A model generated the notes under the pieces. That model had not been told where the DNA came from, ran no database searches, and saw nothing but the letters and a program-made list of their open reading frames with translations. Both the position numbers and the translations under genes were made by a program. Positions 46,258 through 56,032 of a stretch of DNA of 64,000 nt are shown here, piece after piece. This stretch comes from Flavobacteriales bacterium (GTDB lineage: Bacteria; Bacteroidota; Bacteroidia; Flavobacteriales_D; Crocinitomicaceae). Within the stretch, counting starts at the first letter, position 1; each line of letters begins with the position of its first letter. The stretch spans positions 124,001-188,000 of the forward strand of contig CANFJL010000001.1 in NCBI GenBank assembly GCA_947447525.1, read 5' to 3'.

Positions 46258-47779
46258 TGACCATTTTTTCAATAGTTAAAAGGGCTGATTCAATGCGCGC
46301 TACTATTTCTGATTTTCCTAAAAATGCAGCAATATCAAACATCCCAGGACCAGCACCGACTCCAGTTACACTTAATCTAAAGGGAAGTAAAACTGCACCA
46401 ACCCCAACTTCATTTTGTTCCAAAAAGGATTTAAAAGCATCTTCAATGCTTACAGCATCAAAGTCAGATAATTGATTTAAGGTCTCTTTCCATGCATGAA
46501 TTAAATTACTTGTTTCAGCTTTCCATCTTTTTTTAATACTTTCTGCATCGTATTCTGAAGGCCTTTCAAATAAATAATGTCCATCTGTATAAAGGTCTTG
46601 GATAAAGGTTGCTCTTTCCTTCATTAAGCCACAAATTTGGATTAGCGCTTCATTTGTTTGCGTAATTGAAGGTATCTTTTCTTTTAATTCTTTAGCTAAT
46701 GTTTCATTCGTTTGACTTCTTAAATATTGTTGTTGAAACCAGATCGTTTTATCCGGGTCAAATTTGGCTCCTGATTTTGAAACGCGTTCCAGGCTAAAAG
46801 CCTCCACTAATCCTTCTAAAGAAAATATTTCTTGAGGTGTTCCAGGATTCCAACCTAGCAATGCAAGCATATTGATGAAGGCACCGGGATGATATCCTTT
46901 TTCTCGGTATCCAGAGTAAAGTTCGCCTTCTGCAGTAGTCCAATTGGTTGGAAAAACAGGGAATCCCAAACGGTCTCCATCTCTTTTTGATAATTTTCCA
47001 TTTCCATCAGGCCTTAACAACAAAGGTAAATGCGCGAATAGTGGACATTCCCATCCAAAGGCTTCATACAACATCACATGTAAAGGTGCTGAAGGCAACC
47101 ATTCTTCTCCTCTAATTACATGGCTAATTTCCATTAAATGGTCATCTACAATATTCGCTAAATGATAAGTAGGCATGCCATCACTCTTGAATAATACCTT
47201 ATCATCCAAATTGTTAGTGTTCACCACAACCCATCCTCTAATAATGTCATGAAATCTAATATCTTCATTCCTTGGCATTTTCATTCGAATTACATAGGGA
47301 GCACCTTGATCCAAAAGCAATTTCACTTCATCCTTTGGGAGTGTTAATGAATTGCGAAGGGAAGTTCGCGTAACACAATTATATTGCCAATTAGGCATAC
47401 CCATTTGTTTCGCTTTTTCACGCATTTGCTCCAATTCCTCAGAAGTATCAAAGGCATAATAAGCTTTTTCATTTTCAATTAATTGTTCTGCATAAGGCTT
47501 GTATAGTTCTTTTCTTTCCGATTGAACATAAGGTCCGAATGAACCGCCAATTCCAGGGCCTTCAGTAGGCATTATCCCGCACCATTTCATTGCATCCATT
47601 ATATAATCTTGCGCCCCTGGTACAAATCTAGTTTGATCGGTATCTTCAACTCTTATAATAAAGGTTCCTTGATTCTTTTTTGCAAAAAGATAATTATATA
47701 AGGCGGTGCGTACTCCACCCATGTGTAAAGGTCCTGTAGGGGAAGGTGCAAATCGCACTCTAACTGGCTTTTCTGACAT
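46247..47779 (-). CDS. gltX: Glutamyl-tRNA synthetase
   Basis: A class I aminoacyl-tRNA synthetase of 510 residues charging tRNA-Glu. The HIGH-type motif is FAPSPTGPLHMGG (His19-Gly22), and the KMSKS-type motif is KLSKR at residues 262-266 followed by DGDRLG. The catalytic-core sequence FIIRVEDTDQTRFVPGAQDY is typical. Whether it also charges tRNA-Gln cannot be read from sequence alone. It has a TATCTTTG promoter 16 bases upstream and overlaps folB downstream. Confidence 0.96.
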   Translation of the reverse strand: MSEKPVRVRFAPSPTGPLHMGGVRTALYNYLFAKKNQGTFIIRVEDTDQTRFVPGAQDYIMDAMKWCGIMPTEGPGIGGSFGPYVQSERKELYKPYAEQLIENEKAYYAFDTSEELEQMREKAKQMGMPNWQYNCVTRTSLRNSLTLPKDEVKLLLDQGAPYVIRMKMPRNEDIRFHDIIRGWVVVNTNNLDDKVLFKSDGMPTYHLANIVDDHLMEISHVIRGEEWLPSAPLHVMLYEAFGWECPLFAHLPLLLRPDGNGKLSKRDGDRLGFPVFPTNWTTAEGELYSGYREKGYHPGAFINMLALLGWNPGTPQEIFSLEGLVEAFSLERVSKSGAKFDPDKTIWFQQQYLRSQTNETLAKELKEKIPSITQTNEALIQICGLMKERATFIQDLYTDGHYLFERPSEYDAESIKKRWKAETSNLIHAWKETLNQLSDFDAVSIEDAFKSFLEQNEVGVGAVLLPFRLSVTGVGAGPGMFDIAAFLGKSEIVARIESALLTIEKMVNEA

Positions 47780-47794
47780 TTAATATTTTTTCTG

Positions 47795-47821
47795 CAAAGA
47801 TACAGCATTTTCAGGTTTCAA
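47795..47821 (-). promoter_or_regulatory. Promoter of gltX-folB
   Basis: On the minus strand, TTG at 47821-47819 and TATCTTTG at 47802-47795 with a 16-base spacer. The -7 element is 15 bases from the gltX ATG. Confidence 0.55.
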
Positions 47822-47850
47822 GCGAATTTTCAGTAAAATGATACGCCTGT

Positions 47851-48792
47851 TTATGGGATACAATATAAGGTGTCAAACCAAGGTGAAAATCCTGCCCATA
47901 CTCCTAATGCTCCACCTTTCATATTGGTTGCAACATTTATAGGAGAGGCAAATGGATTGCTTGCTGTGCTCATTTGAGCTTCTTTAAGATTGAAGAAGTG
48001 ATAAACTGCTTGGTCAATTTTTGAAAATTTCACCACCACAGAATCTCCTAATCTATAATAGCGTTTGTAAATTTTAAGATGGGTAGTATCTTTTCTTTTT
48101 AATGGGTTATTGTAGTAAAATGAAAAAGTAATTCCATTAAAAAATGCATCATCAAAATAAGCGCCATTTACTCTTTTAAAAACAGCATCTAAATCTTCCC
48201 CACTTATGGTCTTATTAATTCGTTTTACTTCCCATTTATAGGCATCATATTGGTTGCCTGGATCACTTAGTGTTGCCCATGAATACCCATATTCGATAGC
48301 ACCTTCTTCAATTTTCCAATATAAGTTGTCAAGTGGAGTAGGTAAGGGTAAATAAGTTTCACCACTGTAATGTTTTGAATGATAGTCAATGTCTAAAGTG
48401 TATGATTTTTGAACCGCTCCGACAATTGTGTTATTGGAATATACTTTGATGGGTAATAACAGAATTTCTTGCCAATCAATCGAAAGCATTTCTGCTAGTT
48501 TTTTCTGCGATGGAATGGTTAATTCGGTTGGCAGCATCAATGTCAATTGACAAGTATCTTGCCCAGAGATTACTTTAACATTTGCATCGTCAACAAAGCT
48601 TAATAAATAGGCTGCTAACTCTGTAGTATCGTAAATGTCAGCTGATTTTGAAAGGATGACAATTGGAGCACCACCAACTTCTATGGTGCCATCAACCACT
48701 AATTGCTCTTCAAAATTTGGAATGTCAATTTTAATCTCTTTGGTACAAGAGCATAAAATGAGGGTCAATAAAAATAAAAAGTAATATTTCAT
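47851..48792 (-). CDS. DUF4249 family lipoprotein
   Basis: A 313-residue lipoprotein (signal MKYYFLFLLTLILCSC, lipidated at Cys16). The first part reads IDIPNFEEQLVVDGTIEVGG and PIVILSKSADIYDT, the hallmark of DUF4249 proteins, which in Bacteroidota often lie next to TonB-dependent receptors and are thought to sit in the outer membrane. The C-terminus reads STASNPFASPINVATNMKGG, also typical. ATG 48792 is used; an in-frame ATG at 48849 would place 19 residues before the signal peptide. No receptor gene is adjacent, so its partner is unknown. TACCTTAG upstream, with a TTG 20 bases further up, is a weak promoter candidate. Confidence 0.82.
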   Translation of the reverse strand: MKYYFLFLLTLILCSCTKEIKIDIPNFEEQLVVDGTIEVGGAPIVILSKSADIYDTTELAAYLLSFVDDANVKVISGQDTCQLTLMLPTELTIPSQKKLAEMLSIDWQEILLLPIKVYSNNTIVGAVQKSYTLDIDYHSKHYSGETYLPLPTPLDNLYWKIEEGAIEYGYSWATLSDPGNQYDAYKWEVKRINKTISGEDLDAVFKRVNGAYFDDAFFNGITFSFYYNNPLKRKDTTHLKIYKRYYRLGDSVVVKFSKIDQAVYHFFNLKEAQMSTASNPFASPINVATNMKGGALGVWAGFSPWFDTLYCIP

Positions 48793-48951
48793 TCTTTGTC
48801 TAAGGTAACAAATTTCTACTGGAGTGACAATAAAAATTGATTGATCCAACTGCTATTGGCCCAGCATAGTGTGTTCAAAATCATATAAATATATGATAAT
48901 TGTCATTTATTTTTCCTTTTACTAATGGGACCTTTGTTAAAATATAAACCC

Positions 48952-49335
48952 ATGGAAAACAAGAAACAAATTTACGAGCAACATGCTGAAAATTCAGATT
49001 GGATCAACAGATTAGAGTTTTATAAGGAAGAAATTGAAATTTTAAAAGAGCGATTGGCCGAAATAGCAAATAAAAACTCCTCAAAATCAGTTCTCTCAGA
49101 AGTAGAGCACTTTCAGAATCAGTTTATTGTGCAACGCAATAATATTGATGAAATTGGTCATTTGATTAAGCTAAATGAGCAATTATTAGAAAACGAAGTG
49201 AACAAAAATGAGATTGCTGTAGATCATCGATCTTTACCTTATCACAAAGAAGAAAAAGAAAAATTAGAGGGTTTTGAGTCAAACATCAGTAATTTAAGGA
49301 AGGAGTTCAATACATTTTCCTCCAAATGGATGTAG
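48952..49335 (+). CDS. Small coiled-coil protein of unknown function
   Basis: A 127-residue soluble, charged protein with no signal peptide. Nearly the whole sequence is predicted helix with heptad-like spacing (WINRLEFYKEEIEILKERLA and LIKLNEQLLENEVNKNE). Similar short proteins beginning MENKKQIYEQH occur in Bacteroidota, but I know of no assigned function. The ATG at 48952 is preferred over 48925 because GACCTTTG, a one-base variant of the -7 element, lies between them at 48929-48936. It is convergent with the nucleotidase gene, 1 base apart. Confidence 0.7.
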   Translation: MENKKQIYEQHAENSDWINRLEFYKEEIEILKERLAEIANKNSSKSVLSEVEHFQNQFIVQRNNIDEIGHLIKLNEQLLENEVNKNEIAVDHRSLPYHKEEKEKLEGFESNISNLRKEFNTFSSKWM

Positions 49336-49336
49336 T

Positions 49337-50236
49337 TTATTTTACTTCAATTAACTTGGAACCGAATAAACGATTTTCAAGATCAATATCGATTCTGCCA
49401 AGATTTATGCCTCCCCAACCCGTTTGATTAATCATTACGGGTTGATTTTCTGAATTATTAATGATGGTAGGTTCTGGCAAGAAAGTATGGGTATGTCCAC
49501 CAAGAATTAGATGAATATTTTTTGTCTTTTCTGCTAGTACTTTATCGGAAATCTGATCATCTTGATAGACATATCCAAGGTGGGATAGGCAAATTATTAA
49601 GTCACATCCCGCCTTTTTTAATTCATCAGCTTGTTCATTGGCAGTTTTAATGGGATCTAAATAAATAACATTAGCGCAATTATCTTTAGATATTAAACCT
49701 TCTAATGCAATTCCTATTCCAAAGATTCCAATACGAATTCCACCTCTTTTAATAATGCAGTTTTTTTGAATTTTTCCAGTTAAAATTGTTTTATCAAAAT
49801 CATAGTTCGAACAAACAAAGGGAAATTCAGCGTATTGTTTGGCATTTAAAAACCCATCTAGTCCGATGTCGAAGTCATGATTTCCCATAGTAGCGGCATC
49901 ATAGGCCATATAACTCATTAATTTCATTTCCAGTTCCCCTTTGAAGGTATTGAAATACGGCGTCCCTTGAAAGATATCTCCTGAATCTAAGAGCACTACA
50001 TTTTCTTCTTCCTTTCTGATTTTTTCGATTAATGCAGCCCTTTTAGCTACACCACCCATTCCTGGAAATTTAGGATGATTGGCTGGAAATGGGTCAATAT
50101 TAGAATGGGTATCGTTGGTGTGAAGTATGGTGATTTTCTTTCCTTTTTTACTACTGCTTGCGGCTTTTAGCAGTGGACTAAAGCTCATCGCAATGATACT
50201 TAGTGTTGTATTCAGAATGAATTTCCTTCGTTTCAT
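49337..50236 (-). CDS. 5'-nucleotidase catalytic (metallophosphatase) domain protein, exported
   Basis: A 299-residue protein equal to the N-terminal half of UshA-type 5'-nucleotidases, which remove phosphate from nucleotides in the periplasm. Metal ligands are in LHTNDTHSNIDPF, DSGDIFQGTPYF, MGNHDFDIG, ICLSHLGY and GGHTHTF. The N-terminus KRRKFILNTTLSIIAMSFSP looks like a twin-arginine (Tat) signal. The usual C-terminal substrate domain is missing and is encoded by the adjacent upstream gene, which overlaps it by 4 bases. It is the last gene of the cluster. Confidence 0.9.
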   Translation of the reverse strand: MKRRKFILNTTLSIIAMSFSPLLKAASSSKKGKKITILHTNDTHSNIDPFPANHPKFPGMGGVAKRAALIEKIRKEEENVVLLDSGDIFQGTPYFNTFKGELEMKLMSYMAYDAATMGNHDFDIGLDGFLNAKQYAEFPFVCSNYDFDKTILTGKIQKNCIIKRGGIRIGIFGIGIALEGLISKDNCANVIYLDPIKTANEQADELKKAGCDLIICLSHLGYVYQDDQISDKVLAEKTKNIHLILGGHTHTFLPEPTIINNSENQPVMINQTGWGGINLGRIDIDLENRLFGSKLIEVK

Positions 50237-50940
50237 CTTTTGATTCTTTTTTCTGAATTGCTGATTAAATCACCTTGTCTTTGCGCTTCTTCAATAAATA
50301 TTGACCTTAGGGTACTTGATTTGATTTGAATGGTTTGCGCCAATTTAAAAAATTGCATTTTATCCCCTCCATTGGCTAAATAATCAGAGGTGATAAGCCA
50401 TACAAATTCATGTGTATCATTAAGTCCATTAATTTTTAATTTCCCATTTTCTAAACTTGCATTTGCAATTGGTTCTCCTCCACTTTGATCTAAATAGTAG
50501 GCAATTTGAGGAAGTACTGATACCGGTAGTTGCACCCACGCTACTTGATTATCAAAGGGCATAAGTTTAAATAGATCACCTACCGTAATAGCTCCTTTAT
50601 TGAGTCCAGAACGCAAACCTCCTGTATTGAGAAGGCAAAAAACGGGTTGTGATAACCTTACATTTCTTGTTTCATGAGTCAACAATGCATCGGCACTCCA
50701 GTTCATTAAATTAGAGCAAGGTCGTTCAATGATAAAATCAATCTCACTATAAGCAATAACTTGATTCATTGATTTTGCAAGGGAATCGCTGTAAGGTTTT
50801 ATAAAACTTTGCAATACTGTGTCTGCAGAATTTTCTTTACTTATTGGAACAATACTAGGCACATGGTGCAACACCAAATGAGAAGAGCAAGCCCAAAGGC
50901 TTGCTCCTAATATTATTATATAAATTTTATTTCGGATCAT
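50233..50940 (-). CDS. 5'-nucleotidase C-terminal domain lipoprotein
   Basis: A 235-residue lipoprotein (lipobox LWAC, Cys18) that is only the 5_nucleotid_C domain. It has NLMNWSADALLTHE, FCLLNTGGLRSGLNKGAITV, LMPFDNQVAWVQL and SDYLANGGDKMQFF, the nucleoside-binding sequences of UshA-type enzymes. Paired with the separately exported metallophosphatase encoded next to it, it should rebuild a whole 5'-nucleotidase. It is lipid-anchored, while its partner seems to be soluble. It overlaps the endonuclease gene by 4 bases. Confidence 0.9.
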   Translation of the reverse strand: MIRNKIYIIILGASLWACSSHLVLHHVPSIVPISKENSADTVLQSFIKPYSDSLAKSMNQVIAYSEIDFIIERPCSNLMNWSADALLTHETRNVRLSQPVFCLLNTGGLRSGLNKGAITVGDLFKLMPFDNQVAWVQLPVSVLPQIAYYLDQSGGEPIANASLENGKLKINGLNDTHEFVWLITSDYLANGGDKMQFFKLAQTIQIKSSTLRSIFIEEAQRQGDLISNSEKRIKR

Positions 50941-53207
50941 TCAATGATGAAGGTTCGCATTGTAGAACCCAACTCAGTACTCACTTGAATAATGTATTGC
51001 CCTGATTTCAATTTACTACCATCTAATTCTAACACAGGCTTGTCTATTTTTGATTCATCTGCAACAATACGGCCTTGAATATCTGTAATTTTATAGGCTG
51101 TAATATTCAATCCATTGACTTGAGCAAAAACTTTTCCTGATGATGGAACTGGGAAAACACTAAAATTAGCTGATAATTTCTCGTCAATACCCACAGAACA
51201 ATTTTGAGCTAAGTAACTCATATTTGCAAAACTAACATGGCAAACAAAATTCACTGAATCTATATATGGATTTCTGTTTCCTTGAAGATTGTAAATGTAT
51301 TCTTGACGCGCAATTTCATAGTTATCTGGTAAATCATTAAAATGCCAGTTTTTAAGTGAATTCTCATCTTGATTAGAAGGAATAGACCAGTTTAAACTAT
51401 TTTGTCCGTTGTAACAAGTTGCCATATAAAAAATAGCTCTTGCAGCATTTCCTTTTTGAATAGCTCTAGGTTCATATACAAGCTGTGTTCCGTTATAACC
51501 AACACTTCCTAATAGGTAATTAAAAACAACACTACCTGTTATATCCATTAAAGGAAGATTACTTCTAGGTGTATTCGCATTGGTTAAGTTCGTTGGATAA
51601 AGATTGTGTTGATCATTATATTCATCTAACTCTGGATTGTCGGCAGGAAAACTAGGCATCCATGAATGACAGAAACTGTGCTCACGTGAATATCCAACAG
51701 CTGTCCAATCAAAAGGATCGTTAAACACTTTTCTTTCTCCTGAATAAACACAAGTAACATAAGATTGACCGTTGGTAGTATCTCTTACTTCAAACTGATT
51801 CATCAAAGTAGATTTGTAATTGAAATAACTGATAGAGTTATGAGGATTAATCAAAGCTGAAAGAGATGTAAGAAAAGAAGGCGAAGTCGTGGTAATCCCT
51901 GAGTAATAATTTCCTATGTTTAATCCAGTACTTTGAACATTTCCTGTAGCTGGAGCAGTAGTCTTATAGTTTTCAAATCCAGAAGGTCCGTTTAAAGCAT
52001 AAACAGAGAAATAATAATTTTGATTGGCAATAACACCTCTAGGTGTAAATGAAGTCCCTGATCCGATGTAAGCAACTTTCGCATCTCCAACAACATCACC
52101 TCTCATATAGTGGGTTCCATCTTGTGGTACTCCTGTAATAGCACTGCCAGTTTTCCAAAGTACAATATACTTTTCAGCATTAACCGCTGCAGTAAATTGT
52201 CCACCTACCGTATATGGCTTAATCAATGGAAACGTTAAGTTACTTGCATTTGAAGTGGGTTCTGTAGCTAAATTATCAGTCCCAACACCTATTAAATTAA
52301 TGATGTATGGATTTTCATTGCTATCATCATTACCAATTTGAATACTAGCAAATCTTGAACCTGTTCCTGTTGGATTAAAGTTTAATGTGTAGTTCTGATT
52401 TCCATTAGAAGCAACTGCACCAGCCGCAATTGAGGTCGTATAATCCCCAGCATTTGCTCCTGTAAAACTTGATCCAGTGATATTTAAATTTTGAGTACCT
52501 GAATTTTCAATGGTTATTGTATTTGATGCTGTATTACCAATTACATAAGAAGTATTATTTAAAACTGTAACCCCATTAATTTTCACATTAATTTCTTTTA
52601 ATGGTGCAACATAGGCTACTATATCAGCTAAATTTCTAGGGATTAATTGATAATTGGTGTTAAATTGACCTAGCTCGCCAGTAATAGAAAGAGGCCCAGT
52701 AGGAATGTTCGTACCGTCAATATTGGTAGACCCGTTGATGCGCACATCAAATGTATTGGTTCCATCTGTAATTTGAACCGTAGTATTTCCTGTAGCAAAA
52801 GCACCAGTTTGAACGAATGTTACATTTTCGATTTTAACCAATTGTGCTTCTAAAACTTCTGCCGCACTAGTTATTGGAATTGTTTGCGCGATGATTTGAG
52901 TCGTTGGACCATGATTTATAAAACTATTGGTGGGAGAAATTTCTAACAATCCACTAAAATCAAATAATACGCCAGTTGCTGTAATTGAATCTCCTCTTAG
53001 TACACCACTTAAATTAGATCCATAGGCAGGAATTGCAGCCGTCCCATCTTGAATATAACGAATGTTCCCTAATTCTGAACCATTGGTTACCACACCGGTA
53101 ACAGTTACAGTTTGGCCGATACCCATATTTCGGACATCTGAAATGGTCTGACTTGTTCCAATAAAACTGCTTAGGGTAAGCAATCCAAATAGTAAAATTC
53201 TTTTCAT
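50937..53207 (-). CDS. Secreted endonuclease I with T9SS sorting domain
   Basis: A 756-residue multidomain nuclease. After a signal peptide (about residues 1-19) comes an OB-like or DUF5689-like domain (GQTVTVTGVVTNGSELGNIR), then a choice-of-anchor D-type beta domain (about 205-320), then a fibronectin-like region. The endonuclease I (NucM/Vvn) domain lies at about 435-680, with the catalytic REHSFCHSWMPS near residue 506 and DQHNLYPTNLTNANTPRSNL near 530. The last 70 residues (VFPVPSSGKVFAQVN and following) are a T9SS type A sorting domain. It should cut extracellular or surface-bound nucleic acids. It is 15 bases downstream of the receptor gene. Confidence 0.9.
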   Translation of the reverse strand: MKRILLFGLLTLSSFIGTSQTISDVRNMGIGQTVTVTGVVTNGSELGNIRYIQDGTAAIPAYGSNLSGVLRGDSITATGVLFDFSGLLEISPTNSFINHGPTTQIIAQTIPITSAAEVLEAQLVKIENVTFVQTGAFATGNTTVQITDGTNTFDVRINGSTNIDGTNIPTGPLSITGELGQFNTNYQLIPRNLADIVAYVAPLKEINVKINGVTVLNNTSYVIGNTASNTITIENSGTQNLNITGSSFTGANAGDYTTSIAAGAVASNGNQNYTLNFNPTGTGSRFASIQIGNDDSNENPYIINLIGVGTDNLATEPTSNASNLTFPLIKPYTVGGQFTAAVNAEKYIVLWKTGSAITGVPQDGTHYMRGDVVGDAKVAYIGSGTSFTPRGVIANQNYYFSVYALNGPSGFENYKTTAPATGNVQSTGLNIGNYYSGITTTSPSFLTSLSALINPHNSISYFNYKSTLMNQFEVRDTTNGQSYVTCVYSGERKVFNDPFDWTAVGYSREHSFCHSWMPSFPADNPELDEYNDQHNLYPTNLTNANTPRSNLPLMDITGSVVFNYLLGSVGYNGTQLVYEPRAIQKGNAARAIFYMATCYNGQNSLNWSIPSNQDENSLKNWHFNDLPDNYEIARQEYIYNLQGNRNPYIDSVNFVCHVSFANMSYLAQNCSVGIDEKLSANFSVFPVPSSGKVFAQVNGLNITAYKITDIQGRIVADESKIDKPVLELDGSKLKSGQYIIQVSTELGSTMRTFIIE

Positions 53208-53222
53208 GTTATTTTATTTTAA

Positions 53223-55976
53223 TTAAAATTGTAAACCTAGTGAAACATTAAATCTAAATCCTTGTCCAAACATAACTTGAGCGGATTGGGCGTCAAAGTT
53301 ATTATAAATTCCATTACCATTGTTGGTTGCATCTGCAATATATACTGAATTTAAAATATTGGTAATCGATGCATTCATGATTAAAGTTGATTTTTCAAAC
53401 GAATACTTGTATCCCGTGAAAAAATTAACCAATAAATAAGAGGGCATCATCCATGATTCTCTACCTCCGTTAGCACCTTGCAAAGTAAATGGGTCAAAAT
53501 TTGAATAATAACGATCAAAGTATTGACATTGCATTTTTACATAAAAGTTTTTAAAGGGTTCATATCTAATAGACCCTGCAATTGCAGTCTGTGCGGCATC
53601 ACCAACATGAACTCCTTTGGCATCAAAACTGATGTGCAGGGAATCATACTGTGGAATAATAACAGTTTTAGAGGAGTTCCAGATCCAATTTCCATAAGAA
53701 AACATCATGTCAGCAGTTACTTTCTTTGAAATATTATAAGCAAAGTCAACCTCGCCTCCCATATGTATAGCATCCATTCCATTAATATTTACACGAATAA
53801 ATTCTGTCGGATCATTTGGGTCAGGAACTGCTACACCATAAGGAAAAGGTTTGTTCTTCCAATTGGTAGCGTAGGCATTGAAATTAATTCCAAAATTTTT
53901 GTTAGCGTAATTTAAACCACCTTCTGAAGCAAGAATTTTTTCATTCATAATTTCCGTAAAGAAAGCATTTGAATTGTTATCTATTACATTAGAAAATTGA
54001 GGAGTTCTGTTTAAATAACCAAGGTTGACATAGCTGGTTAAGTTTTTATTGATCTTATAACTTAATCCACCTTTAATAGTAAATCCAGGCAAATATTTCC
54101 AAGCAGTCTGATAATAAGTCAATTCAGGAGAATTATTATCATACGTTTTGCCTCCATACTGAACCGTATCTGTTGCTCCAATTCTAAATACTGAGTCTCC
54201 AATAGTCAAGACCATTTTTTGGAAATAATCAATTCCTTTATAACCACTCACTATTGCAGAAACATTCAAGAACATGGCCCATTTTTCGCTTGCATACTCC
54301 GCTTGACCAAAAGCGCCAGCCCATTTTACCAATCCATCTCTGTTTGCATTATAGGCGTTTTTCGCAATTTTATCTCCTACTTTCTGCATGGGGTTAGCAT
54401 CATTTTTATCAGCAGCACTAACAAAGTAATCTCCACCCAAAAGGTTCGCAATGGTTTGATAATGACTTCCTTTATAATATCTTGCATCTATCCCTCCAGA
54501 AATTTCTAATTTTTTAGAGTATGCATAATTGAATTGACCCAAATATCCAGTCCAAAAGTGATTGTTGATACTTGACATTAATATTTGACTTGATTTTATT
54601 AAAGTTGGCGAATAAATGGGGTCCACATTTGGTGTACCAAATAAGGAATTAATTTTATTCTCTTGAATCATTTGATCCCAATTGATCAAATTGTTTGAAT
54701 CTCTAAGTATCGCTGAGCTATTGAAAATACTCGTTCCTCCACCTCTGCCGATGGATAGATAAGCAATATTGGATATGGATAGTTTATCATTTACTTTCCA
54801 GAAATCTTTTAAGGTTACTTGTGGCTTGTTGTAAAAATTTAAGCGTTCACTCAATATTTCTTGTTTACCATTAACCGTTTGATAACCCCAATGTTGATTG
54901 TAACGGATACCCATGTCTGTGTATAAGGCATTCGTGTCTATGACAGCACCATTATTTCGTGCTTGAGTGGTGTCCCAATATTGAATTGCTTGATTGAAGG
55001 CACGCTGCGCATGATGTTGCGGAGCCATAAACCCAGAGAGCGTTAAAAGATGTTTATCAATTTTTTTCGATACTTTAAAATAACCAAAAAAACCTTGACT
55101 TGGTGTTCCATACACCCAACCTGATCCTTGTTTGTATGAACTAGAAAAAGTCAGTCCCCATCCTTTTTTTGTCATTCCTGTATTGTAAGAAAAACTCGTA
55201 CGCAACATATTACCTGTACTATATTCCTGTTTAATCGAACCTCCTTTACGGTTGCCAATTCCTTGCGTAATAATATTTATCGTTCCACCAATGGATGGCA
55301 TCGCAATTTTTGTTGCCCCTAAACCTCGTTGTACTTGCATCTGTGCTGTAATAGCATCCAAACCAAACCAGTTGGACCAATAGACAGCTCCATTTTCCAT
55401 ATCATTTACAGGAACCCCATCAATCATTACCCCAACGTTTCTTTGGTCAAATCCGCGAACATTGATGCGTGCATCACCATCTCCTCCTCCTTGTGTGGTA
55501 GCGTATACTCCAGGCGTTCCATTTAGAAGCATTGGTAAATCTCTTGAGCCTAATTCTTCAGCAATCTTTTGAGCGGAAACCTTGGTTACAGCAATCGGTA
55601 CCCGTCCTTCCTTAACCAAATTTCCAATTACATTGATTTCTTCAAATTCTTGATTTAATCCTAAAAAGATGTCTTTATTTGTAAGCTTTTTATCTATGGT
55701 TATTTCTAAAGTTTTCGTTTCAAAAGTTAACATACTTACACTAATGAAATAAGTTCCATAGGGTAAGTTGGTAATTAAATACTCACCAGTAACAGAGCTT
55801 AAACTTTTTCCGATAATGTCTTTACTTGAACCTTTTGTAAAAACTTGCACTTTTGCTCCAACTACAATTTGTTGGTTCGCATTATCGATAATTTTTCCAC
55901 TGATATTTCCACTGCTTTGAGCTAAGGTGACAATCGTAATCAAGGAAAAAAACAGGGTATAAAATATTTTCATCAA
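53223..55976 (-). CDS. TonB-dependent outer-membrane receptor
   Basis: A 917-residue receptor that imports substrate across the outer membrane using TonB energy. After a signal peptide (MKIFYTLFFSLITIVTLAQS) there is a carboxypeptidase-D-like regulatory domain (GNISGKIIDNANQQIVVGAK), a plug domain (GVYATTQGGGDGDARINVRG, MIDGVPVNDMENGAVYWSNW) and a 22-strand-type barrel ending in an aromatic residue (FNVSLGLQF). No SusD partner is adjacent, so it is not a typical glycan receptor. Its neighbours suggest the cargo is DNA fragments, nucleosides, phosphate or a metal. ATGs at 55976 and 55973 are both possible. An intrinsic terminator lies just upstream. Confidence 0.92.
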   Translation of the reverse strand: MMKIFYTLFFSLITIVTLAQSSGNISGKIIDNANQQIVVGAKVQVFTKGSSKDIIGKSLSSVTGEYLITNLPYGTYFISVSMLTFETKTLEITIDKKLTNKDIFLGLNQEFEEINVIGNLVKEGRVPIAVTKVSAQKIAEELGSRDLPMLLNGTPGVYATTQGGGDGDARINVRGFDQRNVGVMIDGVPVNDMENGAVYWSNWFGLDAITAQMQVQRGLGATKIAMPSIGGTINIITQGIGNRKGGSIKQEYSTGNMLRTSFSYNTGMTKKGWGLTFSSSYKQGSGWVYGTPSQGFFGYFKVSKKIDKHLLTLSGFMAPQHHAQRAFNQAIQYWDTTQARNNGAVIDTNALYTDMGIRYNQHWGYQTVNGKQEILSERLNFYNKPQVTLKDFWKVNDKLSISNIAYLSIGRGGGTSIFNSSAILRDSNNLINWDQMIQENKINSLFGTPNVDPIYSPTLIKSSQILMSSINNHFWTGYLGQFNYAYSKKLEISGGIDARYYKGSHYQTIANLLGGDYFVSAADKNDANPMQKVGDKIAKNAYNANRDGLVKWAGAFGQAEYASEKWAMFLNVSAIVSGYKGIDYFQKMVLTIGDSVFRIGATDTVQYGGKTYDNNSPELTYYQTAWKYLPGFTIKGGLSYKINKNLTSYVNLGYLNRTPQFSNVIDNNSNAFFTEIMNEKILASEGGLNYANKNFGINFNAYATNWKNKPFPYGVAVPDPNDPTEFIRVNINGMDAIHMGGEVDFAYNISKKVTADMMFSYGNWIWNSSKTVIIPQYDSLHISFDAKGVHVGDAAQTAIAGSIRYEPFKNFYVKMQCQYFDRYYSNFDPFTLQGANGGRESWMMPSYLLVNFFTGYKYSFEKSTLIMNASITNILNSVYIADATNNGNGIYNNFDAQSAQVMFGQGFRFNVSLGLQF

Positions 55977-55990
55977 AACTTTTTTGCAAT

Positions 55991-56014
55991 AAAAAAGGCC
56001 GTTACCGACCTTTT
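55991..56014 (-). terminator. Intrinsic terminator between the lamin-tail and receptor genes
   Basis: On the minus strand, AAAAGGTCG and CGGCCTTTT pair across GTAA with one wobble, followed by a run of six Ts. It follows the stop of the lamin-tail gene by 19 bases and ends only 15 bases before the receptor start. No TAnnTTTG is seen in that short gap, so the downstream genes may depend on read-through. Confidence 0.75.
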
Positions 56015-56032
56015 AAAATTAGATAATTTGTT

